A DNA stretch of 64,000 bases. Source: Prevotella sp. E13-17 (GTDB lineage: Bacteria; Bacteroidota; Bacteroidia; Bacteroidales; Bacteroidaceae). Where the stretch lies: contig NZ_CP091787.1 of NCBI RefSeq assembly GCF_022024035.1, positions 1,798,001 to 1,862,000 of the forward strand. The letters are read 5' to 3'. A program made the position numbers and the translations under genes. The notes below the pieces were generated by a model. The model ran no database searches. It saw only the letters and a program-made list of their open reading frames with translations, and was not told the origin of the DNA. Shown here piece after piece: positions 19,008 to 28,421 of the stretch (the first letter of the stretch is position 1; each line of letters starts with the position of its first letter).

Positions 19008-19622
19008 CTACAAAATAGACACTCCCACTCTGCTTGTCGCCGATAAAACCAGTCTTTTATGCATCAAACTCATTTCCGAAAAACGAATAAGCGCCTGTTT
19101 GGCTGATTTAGACAAGCTAACATGATTACTCAAAAGGGCTGCAATGGCCTGATCAACAAATTCATTGATAGCCCTCTCATTCAATTCTACACGTTGCATA
19201 AAAAGTCTGCTTAACGTATGGTAGCCAACTATCTGCGGAAAAACGGCACTATTTGACAGGTAAAGGAACGCTTTACTGCCCGAAAAAGGCAGCTTTTGCA
19301 TGAGATTAAAGGCAAGTTGCTCTGCAATCTCGACCGATGGAATCTGTTCAACCCACAAATCAAGCACTTCCGGAAGCATCTTTTCTGGAGGCATTATCAT
19401 TGTTGCAAGGATTTTACACTCGCGAATATTCTCTTTCCAAAGTGCTATCGCCAAATCATAATCTAGTCCGATTTCATCGGCTTTATTCTTTAGAAACAAG
19501 ACACTTGCCCCCCAGTTCAAATGATAGTTTACGCCTTTATCGCGCATTGACTGTGCGATAGCCCCATCCATAATCAGCCGAAACGACTGCTTGATATTCT
19601 TTAATTGCTCTTCTGTTGTCAT
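19008..19622 (-). CDS. AlkD-like DNA alkylation repair HEAT protein
   Basis: 204 residues, all helical, resembling the DNA alkylation repair family of HEAT-repeat glycosylases (LNWGASVLFLKNKADEIGLDYDLAIALWKENIRECKILATMI, WVEQI). The WKENIRECKILATM stretch fits the AlkD repeat with the usual E-x-R-x-L-A pattern. Members remove positively charged alkyl bases from DNA. The family is divergent, so the catalytic status of this protein is unsure. Its start abuts the DPP III stop with one shared base. Confidence 0.7.
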   Translation of the reverse strand: MTTEEQLKNIKQSFRLIMDGAIAQSMRDKGVNYHLNWGASVLFLKNKADEIGLDYDLAIALWKENIRECKILATMIMPPEKMLPEVLDLWVEQIPSVEIAEQLAFNLMQKLPFSGSKAFLYLSNSAVFPQIVGYHTLSRLFMQRVELNERAINEFVDQAIAALLSNHVSLSKSAKQALIRFSEMSLMHKRLVLSATSRVGVSIL

Positions 19623-21574
19623 TATATCAAGGTAGCATATTCAGAACTATAGCGCAACATTTGGTGTTCATATGATTCCGAATAGTTGATTTGAATGTCA
19701 ATAATATCTCCATTTTTATCGTAAACTGGCGACATCCACGGATTTATAAATCCCTTATATGGTGCAAGATTTAGGGATTTATATCTGCCAAGTACTTCTC
19801 GATGCAATTCAGAATCTATCTTTACAGCATATTTTTCTACTATATTTCGAGCCGCACGATAGTCTCCTTCGCTTTTAATTCTTTGTATCTCGGCAAGCAA
19901 ATTCCCGAACAAACCTCTTAACTCCCCATAATCATCAATTTCTAATTGCGTGACACCGCCTTTCTTCACTAATCGCATAGAACGTGAATGTTCTAAACAC
20001 CACCTAGCAATTAGAGCCCTATTTCTCATGTGAGCTTCTTCTATATCACGTCCATAATTAATTCGAACCAATTGGGTCATCAGTCCATTCATAATATAGG
20101 TATAATAATTGCTCTTATAAGCATCAGCATCTGGTAGGAGTCCAAGCTCAACCAATTTACGGTCTGCCATATAATATAGTGCAAAGAGATCGGCTCTCGC
20201 TTCTTCAATCACATTGCCATATGATTTGAGTGCATCAGGATCTACACCAGAAAGCAATTGTCCACTTCCATGCCCAAGACATTCATGAAGGTCGGTATGT
20301 AAATCATCACAGACATCATCATATTTCTGTATGAGCTCTAACATTTTCTTATCTCTAACGAACTCATTGAGAAAGCCATTCCCCTTCGACGACTTTCTAT
20401 AGGCATCTGTGATGTTACTAATTGTGATACTTTTAGATCCATGCTGCGCTCTTATCCAATCTGCATTTGGAAGATTGATACCTATAGCTGTAGATGGGTA
20501 TTCATCACCACCAAGCATGGCTGCGCATATCACATTAGCCGAAACACCTTTAACAACGTCTTTCTTAAACCGAGCATCAACAGGAGAGTGATCTTCAAAC
20601 CATTGTGCATTCCTACTGATAGTTTGGGTTCGCCGGGTTGCATCCTCATTAATATATTCCACAAGTCCCTCCCATGAGCCTTTTATACCTAACGGATCAC
20701 CATAGACTTCGATAAAACCATTAATAAAATCAACTTTTATACCAAGGCACTTCACCCATTCTACAGAAAATTCATCAAAATCACACAAGTTACCTGATTT
20801 ATAATATTTTATCAACAAATCAATCACATTGGTCTGGCTATCATTTTCGGCTACACCTTTTGCTTTCTCTAACCAATAAACAATTTGACGAATCGCGTTA
20901 GCATAACGTCCGTTGGCAGACCAAACTTCCTCAAATATTCGTCCATCCTTTTTGATTAGAGTGCTATTCAGTCCATACGATAGAGGCTTTGGATCGTCAG
21001 TTTTCTTTTTTGAATTATAGAAAGCCTCCACCTCTTCTTGTGTCACCCCCTGATAATAATTGCATGCCGACGTTTTGACAAGATCTTCTCCCTGAGCCTT
21101 ATTGACACGTTTGGGGAGAATATGCTCATCAAAGATTATTGGGAAAAGCTCTTCACACATACCTTCCACCGATTGTCCCTCATTGAGAGGCAGTGATTGT
21201 GGATTGCATTGTTTTAATACTTGATAAAGATAATCCCGACTAAAACCTGGCTTAAATTTGTCAGTCGAATAGTGATGATAAATACCACTTGAGAACCACA
21301 GGCATTTTAAATATTCTCCTAAAGCTCGGAAATTGTCATTATCTCTATTAATAGTATAATTGGAATATACAACCTCCAATAGCTTTCGGACACGAAGGTT
21401 ATATATACCAAATTGATCAAATGTAATGTCTCTCCCGAAAACAGTTGCCTTTGCCAGAAAATAAATAAGTTTCTTTTGTTGAATTGAGAGCTTGTCGAAA
21501 CCGTCAAGTCTGTATCTTAACAGTTGTATATCAGCAAATCTCTCACTAAGATAATTAAAATCGTCCAACTCCAT
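19622..21574 (-). CDS. Dipeptidyl peptidase III (M49 zinc peptidase)
   Basis: 650 residues from an ATG at 21574 (a TTG three bases up is less likely). It carries both M49 motifs: HECLGH at 430-435, which is the six-residue HEXXGH zinc site unique to this family, and EEARAD at 457-462 with the second zinc ligand. It releases dipeptides from the N-terminus of short peptides. No signal peptide is visible, so it should be cytoplasmic. Bacteroidales homologues are often mislabelled as dihydrofolate reductase. It lies between an AraC-type regulator (6 bases upstream) and the AlkD-like gene. Confidence 0.93.
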   Translation of the reverse strand: MELDDFNYLSERFADIQLLRYRLDGFDKLSIQQKKLIYFLAKATVFGRDITFDQFGIYNLRVRKLLEVVYSNYTINRDNDNFRALGEYLKCLWFSSGIYHHYSTDKFKPGFSRDYLYQVLKQCNPQSLPLNEGQSVEGMCEELFPIIFDEHILPKRVNKAQGEDLVKTSACNYYQGVTQEEVEAFYNSKKKTDDPKPLSYGLNSTLIKKDGRIFEEVWSANGRYANAIRQIVYWLEKAKGVAENDSQTNVIDLLIKYYKSGNLCDFDEFSVEWVKCLGIKVDFINGFIEVYGDPLGIKGSWEGLVEYINEDATRRTQTISRNAQWFEDHSPVDARFKKDVVKGVSANVICAAMLGGDEYPSTAIGINLPNADWIRAQHGSKSITISNITDAYRKSSKGNGFLNEFVRDKKMLELIQKYDDVCDDLHTDLHECLGHGSGQLLSGVDPDALKSYGNVIEEARADLFALYYMADRKLVELGLLPDADAYKSNYYTYIMNGLMTQLVRINYGRDIEEAHMRNRALIARWCLEHSRSMRLVKKGGVTQLEIDDYGELRGLFGNLLAEIQRIKSEGDYRAARNIVEKYAVKIDSELHREVLGRYKSLNLAPYKGFINPWMSPVYDKNGDIIDIQINYSESYEHQMLRYSSEYATLI

Positions 21575-21580
21575 CAAAAC

Positions 21581-22012
21581 CTATTTTTTCTTTTTCTGAC
21601 TAGAAGAATGTGCAACACGATACTCTTTTGGTGTTATTCCCATGATGCGATAAAACGAAGCATAGAAAGATTGACGATTAGCAAAGCCAACCATGTCACT
21701 GACTTCTTCAATTCTCAAATCTTGATAGCGCTTATCTACAAGAATAGACATTGCTTCTTCAATACGATACTTATTTACAAAAGATGTGTAGTTCATGTGA
21801 AATTTAACATTCACTACAGCAGATATGTATCGTGTGTTAGTGCCCAATGCTTCGGCAAGTTTCTTGGCAGAGAAATCGCGATCTTTATATTTCTTCTGCA
21901 TTACAATGATATTCAGAATCTTTTCTTTGAGCTCATCCATCAATGCGGGATTAACAAGATTTCTGTACGCTGCCTCTTTTTCCTTCTTTTCAGTAATGTT
22001 GTACTTAGTCAT
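21581..22012 (-). CDS. AraC-family helix-turn-helix regulator
   Basis: 143 residues with only a short N-terminal extension before the double HTH: DFSAKKLAEALGTNTRYISAVVNVKFHMNYTSFVNKYRIEEAM for the first and RIEEVSDMVGFANRQSFYASFYRIMGITPKEYR for the second, the latter matching the AraC signature. There is no sensory domain, so it may be a constitutively active or partner-controlled regulator. The polylysine end is unremarkable. It heads the DPP III operon. Confidence 0.92.
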   Translation of the reverse strand: MTKYNITEKKEKEAAYRNLVNPALMDELKEKILNIIVMQKKYKDRDFSAKKLAEALGTNTRYISAVVNVKFHMNYTSFVNKYRIEEAMSILVDKRYQDLRIEEVSDMVGFANRQSFYASFYRIMGITPKEYRVAHSSSQKKKK

Positions 22013-22072
22013 ATAACAAACAAATCAAATCTAAATATTTTACTATCCTATTATTTTTTCTGCAAATATACA

Positions 22073-22080
22073 TTAATTTA
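22073..22080 (-). promoter_or_regulatory. -7 box for the AraC-DPP III operon
   Basis: TATATTTG on the minus strand matches TAnnTTTG, about 60 bases before the ATG at 22012. It is divergent from the purN promoter. Confidence 0.55.
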
Positions 22081-22134
22081 TTTTATCAACAATGGAAAAT
22101 TAAAGAAAATTGCACAAATTAAAAGATTATTTTG

Positions 22135-22142
22135 TATTTTTG
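22135..22142 (+). promoter_or_regulatory. -7 box for purN
   Basis: TATTTTTG matches TAnnTTTG and ends 25 bases before the purN ATG. No good -33 TTTG at standard distance. Confidence 0.55.
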
Positions 22143-22167
22143 CACGAATTATTAAAGCATATTTAAC

Positions 22168-22749
22168 ATGAAGACTACAAATGTGGCAATATTCGCTTCA
22201 GGAAATGGTACGAATTGTGAAAACATTATTAAACATTTCGCAGGTTCAGAGGAAGTTAAGATCAAATTTGTCTTGAGCAATCGTTCAAGCGCATTTGCTT
22301 TAGTCCGTGCGCAACAACTTGGAGTAGAAACCATTGTGGTTGACAGCATCCAACTTAAAGACGAATCAACCATGATGGATATCTTACAAAGCCACTCTAT
22401 TGATTATATCATTTTGGCAGGATTTTTACCCATTGTGCCAAGCTACATAGTTAATTCTTTTCCTAACCACATTGTAAATATTCATCCATCATTATTACCC
22501 AAATTTGGTGGAAAAGGAATGTGGGGGCACCATGTCCACGAAGCAGTGAAAGCTGCTGGAGAAGCCGAAACAGGCATTACGATTCACTTTGTAAACGACG
22601 AATGTGATAGTGGTACAATTATTAAACAGTTTAAGGTTTCTTTGTCCCCAGACGATACCGCTAAGGACATAGAAGAGAAGGTGCACAATCTTGAAATGAC
22701 GCACTTTCCCAAAGTTCTCGAATGCATTTTCTCAAATAAGTTTGCTTAA
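22168..22749 (+). CDS. purN: Phosphoribosylglycinamide formyltransferase
   Basis: Transfers formyl from 10-formyl-THF to GAR in purine synthesis. At 193 residues it has the start VAIFASGNGTNCENII (GAR phosphate loop), ILAGFLPIVPSYIV, and the catalytic block NIHPSLLPKFGGKGMWGHHVHEAV with Asn, His and the downstream Asp in NDECDSGTII. It is followed 59 bases later by purU, a formyl-THF enzyme with the same fold. Confidence 0.97.
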   Translation: MKTTNVAIFASGNGTNCENIIKHFAGSEEVKIKFVLSNRSSAFALVRAQQLGVETIVVDSIQLKDESTMMDILQSHSIDYIILAGFLPIVPSYIVNSFPNHIVNIHPSLLPKFGGKGMWGHHVHEAVKAAGEAETGITIHFVNDECDSGTIIKQFKVSLSPDDTAKDIEEKVHNLEMTHFPKVLECIFSNKFA

Positions 22750-22765
22750 TTTCATTATTATTTTG

Positions 22766-22773
22766 TAATTTTG
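22766..22773 (+). promoter_or_regulatory. -7 box for purU-his operon
   Basis: TAATTTTG lies in the purN-purU gap, and TTTG at 22741-22744 gives a 21-base spacing to a -33 element. The purU ATG is 35 bases on. This suggests purU and the his genes can be transcribed separately from purN. Confidence 0.6.
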
Positions 22774-22808
22774 CACATCGAAAAGAAATTGAAACACAAT
22801 ATAAACAG

Positions 22809-23672
22809 ATGAAACCAACAGCAATTTTGCTTCTGCATTGTCCCGACCAACAAGGCATTATTTCAGAAGTAACAAAGTTTATTACCGACAACGAAGGCAA
22901 TATCGTTGATCTTGATCAGTATGTAGATCATCAAGACGGCGTTTTCTTTATGCGCATACAATGGGAACTGGACGGTTTTTTGATTCCACGCGAAAAAATC
23001 AAAGAATACATTGAAACACTTTACACACGCCGATACAACATGGAATTCTCCTTGTATTTTAGCGACCAACGCCCACGAATGGCTATATTTGTATCAAAAA
23101 TGAGTCATTGTCTTTACGACTTGTTGGCTCGCTGGAAAGCAGGAGAGTATGATGTTGACATCCCTTGTATTGTTTCTAATCACGAAGACCTCCGTTACGT
23201 AGCAGAACAATTCGGGATTCCATATTATGTTTGGAGTATCAAAAAAGACCATTCCAACAAAGCAGAGGTCGAGCAGGCTGAAATGGATTTGCTAAAAAAA
23301 GAGAGTGTAACATTCATCGTTCTGGCTCGTTATATGCAGATTATCAGTGATGAGATGATTGCTGCATATCCTCACCATATTATTAATATTCATCATTCCT
23401 TCCTACCTGCTTTTGTTGGTGCTAAGCCATACCATCAGGCTTGGGAGCGCGGCGTCAAAATCATTGGTGCCACAAGTCATTACGTAACAGCAGAGTTGGA
23501 TGCTGGTCCTATTATTGAGCAGGATGTAACACGTATCACTCACAAAGACACCCCTGAAAGTCTCGTTCTAAAAGGAAAAGATCTTGAAAAGATTGTTCTG
23601 TCAAGAGCGGTTACAAAACATATCCAACGAAAAGTACTAACATATAAAAACAAAACGATTATTTTCAGTTAA
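22809..23672 (+). CDS. purU: Formyltetrahydrofolate deformylase
   Basis: Hydrolyses 10-formyl-THF to formate and THF. 287 residues: an N-terminal ACT domain (LLHCPDQQGIISEVTKFI) and a formyltransferase fold with NIHHSFLPAFVGAKPYHQAWERGVKIIGATSHYVTAELDAGPII. The extra His in HHSFLPAF distinguishes PurU from PurN. It fine-tunes one-carbon and formate balance. The stop overlaps the hisH start by one base, so it is coupled to histidine synthesis, which draws on purine (ATP, AICAR). Confidence 0.97.
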   Translation: MKPTAILLLHCPDQQGIISEVTKFITDNEGNIVDLDQYVDHQDGVFFMRIQWELDGFLIPREKIKEYIETLYTRRYNMEFSLYFSDQRPRMAIFVSKMSHCLYDLLARWKAGEYDVDIPCIVSNHEDLRYVAEQFGIPYYVWSIKKDHSNKAEVEQAEMDLLKKESVTFIVLARYMQIISDEMIAAYPHHIINIHHSFLPAFVGAKPYHQAWERGVKIIGATSHYVTAELDAGPIIEQDVTRITHKDTPESLVLKGKDLEKIVLSRAVTKHIQRKVLTYKNKTIIFS

Positions 23673-24253
23673 TGCAAGTAGCTGTCGTAAAATATAATGC
23701 AGGAAACGTCTATTCAGTTTTGAATGCGCTGAAGAGAATTGGCATTGATCCAATACTAACGGACGACGCCAAGTTGATTCGTCAAGCAGATCGTGTGATA
23801 TTTCCTGGGCAAGGAGAAGCCAGTAACGCAATGGCATATCTTCGTCAGCATGGCTTAGATGAAGTCATTCGTTCTCTGCGCCAACCAGTACTTGGTATAT
23901 GCATTGGTCAGCAGTTGCTCTGTCGACACTCTGAAGAAGGCGATGTAGACTGTATCGGAATATTTGATACAGAAGTCAAGCGCTTTCAGCCCACTATACA
24001 TCAAGAAAAAGTTCCATGTATGGGATGGAATCAGCTGAGAGATGTAAAATCGCCTCTTTTTGAAAACAACAGTTATGTCTATTTTGTGCATAGCTATTAT
24101 GTGCCATTGTGTAACGAGACAATTGCCACTGCAGATTACATTCTGCCCTACTCTGCCGCATTACATAAGGACAACTTTTATTCATGCCAATTTCATCCTG
24201 AAAAGAGTGGCGATGTAGGTGAACGTATTATTAAACGTTTTATTGAATTATGA
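23672..24253 (+). CDS. hisH: Imidazole glycerol phosphate synthase, glutaminase subunit
   Basis: Class I glutamine amidotransferase of 193 residues that supplies ammonia to HisF. The nucleophile is Cys77 in GICIGQQ, with the His-Glu pair in FHPEKSG near the C-terminus. The start MQVAVVKYNAGNVYSV is typical. It overlaps hisA by 4 bases. Confidence 0.97.
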   Translation: MQVAVVKYNAGNVYSVLNALKRIGIDPILTDDAKLIRQADRVIFPGQGEASNAMAYLRQHGLDEVIRSLRQPVLGICIGQQLLCRHSEEGDVDCIGIFDTEVKRFQPTIHQEKVPCMGWNQLRDVKSPLFENNSYVYFVHSYYVPLCNETIATADYILPYSAALHKDNFYSCQFHPEKSGDVGERIIKRFIEL

Positions 24254-24984
24254 TTGAACTTATACCAGCAATAGATATCATTGACGGCAAATGTGTTCGT
24301 CTAACAAAAGGTGATTACGAAACGAAGTCGGTATATGGCGAACCTATCGATATGGCTCAACAGTTTGAGGCATTAGGTTTTAAACGTCTTCATATGGTTG
24401 ATTTAGATGGTGCTAAGTCAAAGCATATTGTTAATGATTCTGTGCTTCGTCAGATTACGGAAGCGACAAATCTAATTGTTGACTTCGGCGGTGGTATCAA
24501 GACTGATGATGATATTCAAAAGGCATTTGATGCAGGAGCTTCTATGGTGACTATTGGCTCAGTAGCTGTCACAAATCCTGAATTGTTTGAGAATTGGCTG
24601 AACAAATATGGTCCTGATCATATTATTTTAGGAGCTGACGTACGCAACGGGAAAATCAGTATTAATGGCTGGAAAGACGATTCAAACGATGAACTTCTAT
24701 CTTTTCTGAAACGCTATGTGAAGATGGGTGTAAAAAACGTATTGTGCACAGAAATATCTCGTGACGGAACATTGTCAGGACCTGCCACTCCACTATATAA
24801 AGAAATAATGAATATCTATCCTCATCTTCACCTAATTGCTAGTGGAGGCATTGGAAGTATCGAAGATATAAAAAACTTGAGCGACTCCGCTATACCAGCC
24901 GTTGTTTTTGGAAAGGCAATCTACGAAGGAAAGATAGACATGAAAGAATTGATTCAATTAAAGAACACACAAAAATGGGGTTAG
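24250..24984 (+). CDS. hisA: ProFAR isomerase
   Basis: 244-residue TIM barrel that isomerises the aminoaldose ProFAR to PRFAR, step four of histidine synthesis. N-terminal catalytic Asp is in [13 protein letters not shown], the second in GADVRN. The phosphate-binding halves are FGGGIKTD and [11 protein letters not shown]. Its 3' end overlaps the hisF start by 10 bases. Confidence 0.97.
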   Translation: MIELIPAIDIIDGKCVRLTKGDYETKSVYGEPIDMAQQFEALGFKRLHMVDLDGAKSKHIVNDSVLRQITEATNLIVDFGGGIKTDDDIQKAFDAGASMVTIGSVAVTNPELFENWLNKYGPDHIILGADVRNGKISINGWKDDSNDELLSFLKRYVKMGVKNVLCTEISRDGTLSGPATPLYKEIMNIYPHLHLIASGGIGSIEDIKNLSDSAIPAVVFGKAIYEGKIDMKELIQLKNTQKWG

Positions 24985-25733
24985 CAAAAAGAATCATCCC
25001 TTGTTTAGATGTGAAAGATGGCGAAACAGTAAAAGGTACCAATTTCGTCAATCTTCGCTCGGCGGGAGATCCTGTCGAGCTGGGCAAGTTATATTCTGCT
25101 CAAGGAGCCGATGAACTTGTATTTCTTGACATCACCGCTTCGTATGAAAAGCGTAAAACGTTCACTGATATGGTAACTCGTGTTGCACAACAGGTAAACA
25201 TCCCCTTTACTGTAGGAGGTGGTATTAATGAACTTTCAGACGTTGAACGCCTACTATATGCAGGCGCTGACAAAGTCAGTGTAAATAGCGCGGCCATCCG
25301 CCGTCCAGAGCTAATAGAAGAAATTGCCAATCGATTTGGATCACAGGTATGCGTGGTAGCCATCGATGCTCGTTTTGACAGTGATGGCTGGCATTGCTAT
25401 CTCAAAGGAGGACGTGAACGCACAGAATTAAACCTATTCGACTGGGCTCGTGAAGCACAAGAACGTGGAGCAGGAGAAATATTGTTCACATCAATGGACC
25501 ATGATGGCGTTAAAGAAGGTTTTGCCAATAAAGCTCTTTGCCATTTGGCTGACAGTCTTTCAATACCCATCATCGCTAGTGGTGGTGCCGGCAAGAAAGA
25601 AGATTTCGTTAATGCGTTTACACAAGGACATGCAGATGCAGCCCTAGCTGCAAGCGTGTTTCACTTTGGGGAAATATCTATTCCTGAACTAAAAAAATAT
25701 CTGTATAATGAAGGAATTAATGTTAGACTTTGA
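24975..25733 (+). CDS. hisF: Imidazole glycerol phosphate synthase, cyclase subunit
   Basis: 252-residue TIM barrel ([21 protein letters not shown]) partner of HisH that makes IGP and AICAR. Catalytic Asp residues are in CLDVKDG and [10 protein letters not shown]; phosphate loops are GGGINELSD and [11 protein letters not shown]. Its last bases contain the ribosome site and start of hisIE. Confidence 0.97.
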   Translation: MGLAKRIIPCLDVKDGETVKGTNFVNLRSAGDPVELGKLYSAQGADELVFLDITASYEKRKTFTDMVTRVAQQVNIPFTVGGGINELSDVERLLYAGADKVSVNSAAIRRPELIEEIANRFGSQVCVVAIDARFDSDGWHCYLKGGRERTELNLFDWAREAQERGAGEILFTSMDHDGVKEGFANKALCHLADSLSIPIIASGGAGKKEDFVNAFTQGHADAALAASVFHFGEISIPELKKYLYNEGINVRL

Positions 25734-26373
25734 GAAGATGGGAGGTTTGGTGCCTGCCATCATTCAAGATGCAAGTACTAAAAATGTTTTAATGCTAGGC
25801 TTCATGAATGAAGAAGCATATCAAAAAACGCTAGAGACAAAACATGTCACATTTTGGAGTCGTACTCGTAACACACTTTGGACAAAAGGTGAAACCAGCG
25901 GACATTTTCTAAACCTTGTTGACATGAAGGTTGATTGTGACAACGACACCTTGCTTGTAAAGGTCCATCCACAAGGTCCTACATGTCACAAGGGTACTGA
26001 CACATGTTGGGGTGAAGATAACAACCCTTTGGAAAGCAGTTCTCTTACTTTTCTTTCAGAATTGCAGGATTTTATAGAACAGCGTCATAAAGAAATGCCA
26101 GAGGGAAGCTATACAACAAAGCTTTTCAAAGAAGGTGTAAATAAGATTGCGCAAAAGGTCGGTGAAGAAGCCTTGGAAACTGTCATCGAAGCAACAAACG
26201 GAACAGATGAGCATTTGATATATGAAGCATCCGATCTTCTTTATCATTTATTGGTTCTTCTCACACACAAAGGAAAGAGAATCGAAGATGTTGCTGACGA
26301 ACTCCAAAAACGCCATGATCCCGAGTGGGATAAAAAAAGACGTGCTGCAAAAGCTGCAGGCCAAATGAAATAA
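25720..26373 (+). CDS. hisIE: Phosphoribosyl-AMP cyclohydrolase / phosphoribosyl-ATP pyrophosphatase
   Basis: Bifunctional enzyme for steps two and three of histidine synthesis. The start at 25720 is chosen because AAGGA sits five bases before it; an earlier ATG at 25708 precedes that site. HisI half: [30 protein letters not shown] and the Zn cysteine region [12 protein letters not shown]. HisE half: [28 protein letters not shown]. About 217 residues. It overlaps hisF by 14 bases. Confidence 0.96.
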   Translation: MLDFEKMGGLVPAIIQDASTKNVLMLGFMNEEAYQKTLETKHVTFWSRTRNTLWTKGETSGHFLNLVDMKVDCDNDTLLVKVHPQGPTCHKGTDTCWGEDNNPLESSSLTFLSELQDFIEQRHKEMPEGSYTTKLFKEGVNKIAQKVGEEALETVIEATNGTDEHLIYEASDLLYHLLVLLTHKGKRIEDVADELQKRHDPEWDKKRRAAKAAGQMK

Positions 26374-26389
26374 CAATAAATGATTAGTG

Positions 26390-27055
26390 ATGTTGATAGA
26401 TTATAGAAATGCAACAATATGTCAACAAGACGGAAAGGTTGTTCTTGAGAATGTAAACTTCACGGCCGATGAAAACTCGTTTATTTATATCACTGGCCGC
26501 GTTGGATCTGGCAAAAGTTCCCTGCTAAAGACCTTTTACAAGGAACTTGATGTAGAAAAGGCAGATTGTGCTAACGTTCTAGGTAGTGACATGCTATCAA
26601 TTAAGAGCAAGGAAATACCTGCTTTACGTCGTCAGATGGGAATTGTATTTCAAGATTTCCAGTTACTGACTGACCGATCTGTTCATCATAACCTTCAGTT
26701 TGTATTGAAATCCACAGGATGGAAGAATAAATCTGAGATTGAATCTCGCATCGAGCAAGTACTGAAAGTCGTTGGTATGTATGACAAGATTGACTGCATG
26801 CCACATGAGCTTTCCGGAGGTGAGCAACAGCGCATTGCAATTGCCCGAGCAATTTTGAATTCGCCCAAATTAATTATAGCAGATGAACCCACTGCCAATC
26901 TCGATCCAGATACAGCAAAAGGAATTATGGAACTTCTTTACGGATTCTCCAAACAGCAAACTGCAGTTGTCATGAGTACACATAATCTTCAACTACTCGA
27001 GCAATTTCCTGGTGTTGTATATCACTGTGAAAACAATCAAATAATCAAAGAATAA
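26390..27055 (+). CDS. ftsE: FtsE-like ABC ATPase
   Basis: 221 residues. Walker A GRVGSGKSS, Q-loop VFQDFQLL, signature LSGGEQQR, Walker B LIIADEPTANLD, and H-loop STHN. The size and the DFQLLTDRSVHHNL stretch fit FtsE, the divisome ATPase that regulates peptidoglycan hydrolases with FtsX. No ftsX is adjacent, so the partner must be elsewhere. A GTG three bases earlier is an alternative start. It is 16 bases from hisIE and 19 from the aspartate kinase gene. Confidence 0.85.
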   Translation: MLIDYRNATICQQDGKVVLENVNFTADENSFIYITGRVGSGKSSLLKTFYKELDVEKADCANVLGSDMLSIKSKEIPALRRQMGIVFQDFQLLTDRSVHHNLQFVLKSTGWKNKSEIESRIEQVLKVVGMYDKIDCMPHELSGGEQQRIAIARAILNSPKLIIADEPTANLDPDTAKGIMELLYGFSKQQTAVVMSTHNLQLLEQFPGVVYHCENNQIIKE

Positions 27056-27074
27056 CAACAAAAATAATTAAGAT

Positions 27075-28391
27075 ATGAAAGTTATGAAATTTGGCGGAAC
27101 CTCAGTAGGATCTCCGCAAAGAATGAAGGAAGTAACTAATCTTGTTACAAAATCAGGAGAACCCGTAATGGTGGTTCTTTCTGCAATGTCTGGTACAACA
27201 AACTCTTTGGTTGAGATTTCGGATTATCTATATAAGAAGAATCCAGATGGTGCCAATGAGGTTATCAACAAGTTAGAGCAGAAATACGAGCGTCATTTGC
27301 CAGAGTTGTATTCTACAGAAGAATACAGAAAGATAACACACGATTTCCTTGCAGAAGAATTCAACTATCTGCGCTCGTTTACAAAAGAGCTGTTTACTTC
27401 TTTTGAAGAAAAAAGCATCGTTGCACAAGGCGAGATGATGTCTACCAACATGGTGGTAAATTACATGAAGGAACAGGGAATTAATGCCGTGTTGCTTAAT
27501 GCGCTCGATTTTATGCGAACAGATAAAAATAGCGAGCCAGACCCCGTATATATCAAGGAGAAGCTCGCCGCATTAATGGAGCAGCATAAAGACGTTCAAG
27601 TATTTATCACACAAGGTTTTATTTGCCGTAATGCATATGGTGAAATAGATAACTTACAGCGCGGAGGTTCTGACTATACAGCTTCACTGATAGGCGCTGC
27701 CATTGGTGCCGATGAGATCCAAATATGGACAGATATTGATGGCATGCATAACAACGACCCTCGAGTTGTTGATAAGACAGAACCTGTTCATCAGCTTCAT
27801 TTTGAAGAGGCTGCAGAGCTTGCATATTTTGGAGCTAAGATTCTGCATCCCACATGCGTACAGCCAGCAAAGTATGCAGGCATTCCTGTGCGTTTGTTAA
27901 ATACGATGGAACCAGAAGCCGAAGGAACCACTATCTCCAACCAGACAGAATACGGAAAAATTAAAGCAGTGGCAGCAAAGGATAATATAATTGCTATTAA
28001 GATTAAATCTTCACGTATGCTTTTAGCGACAGGATTCCTGCGTAAGGTATTTGAAATCTTTGAGTCTTACCAAACACCTATTGATATGGTATGCACATCC
28101 GAGGTTGGCGTATCTATGTCAATAGACAATTCTGCACATCTTGGCGAGATTGTTGACGAACTGAAAAAGTACGGTACTGTCACAGTAGATACTGGTATGT
28201 GCATCATTTGTGTCGTTGGTGACCTTGACTGGTCTAACATAGGATTTGAAACCATGGTTATGGATGCCATGAAAAATATCCCTGTACGCATGATTTCATA
28301 TGGTGGTAGCAACTATAATATCTCTTTCCTTATCCGTGAAGAAGACAAGAAACGCGCCCTACAGAGTCTCAGCGATCAGCTCTTTAACTAA
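27075..28391 (+). CDS. lysC: Aspartate kinase
   Basis: 438 residues; first step from aspartate toward lysine, threonine and methionine. The start KFGGTSVGSPQRM is the ATP-binding motif, with RGGSDYTASLIGAAIGADEIQIWTDIDGM in the kinase core and two C-terminal ACT domains (CTSEVGVSMSIDN, VVGDLDWSNIGFE) for feedback inhibition. No homoserine dehydrogenase domain is fused, unlike the Bacteroidales ThrA. The lysA gene 30 bases downstream makes lysine the likely branch, hence the symbol; the isozyme assignment is inference. Confidence 0.9.
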   Translation: MKVMKFGGTSVGSPQRMKEVTNLVTKSGEPVMVVLSAMSGTTNSLVEISDYLYKKNPDGANEVINKLEQKYERHLPELYSTEEYRKITHDFLAEEFNYLRSFTKELFTSFEEKSIVAQGEMMSTNMVVNYMKEQGINAVLLNALDFMRTDKNSEPDPVYIKEKLAALMEQHKDVQVFITQGFICRNAYGEIDNLQRGGSDYTASLIGAAIGADEIQIWTDIDGMHNNDPRVVDKTEPVHQLHFEEAAELAYFGAKILHPTCVQPAKYAGIPVRLLNTMEPEAEGTTISNQTEYGKIKAVAAKDNIIAIKIKSSRMLLATGFLRKVFEIFESYQTPIDMVCTSEVGVSMSIDNSAHLGEIVDELKKYGTVTVDTGMCIICVVGDLDWSNIGFETMVMDAMKNIPVRMISYGGSNYNISFLIREEDKKRALQSLSDQLFN

Positions 28392-28421
28392 TTCACAACA
28401 ACACAACACAATACTATATTC

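Noticed and set aside
21524..22171. A 215-codon frame on the plus strand over the AraC gene
   Set aside because: The minus strand has a full AraC double HTH and a promoter; the plus frame runs through the divergent promoter region and is rich in Phe, Ile and Cys as in chance AT-rich frames.
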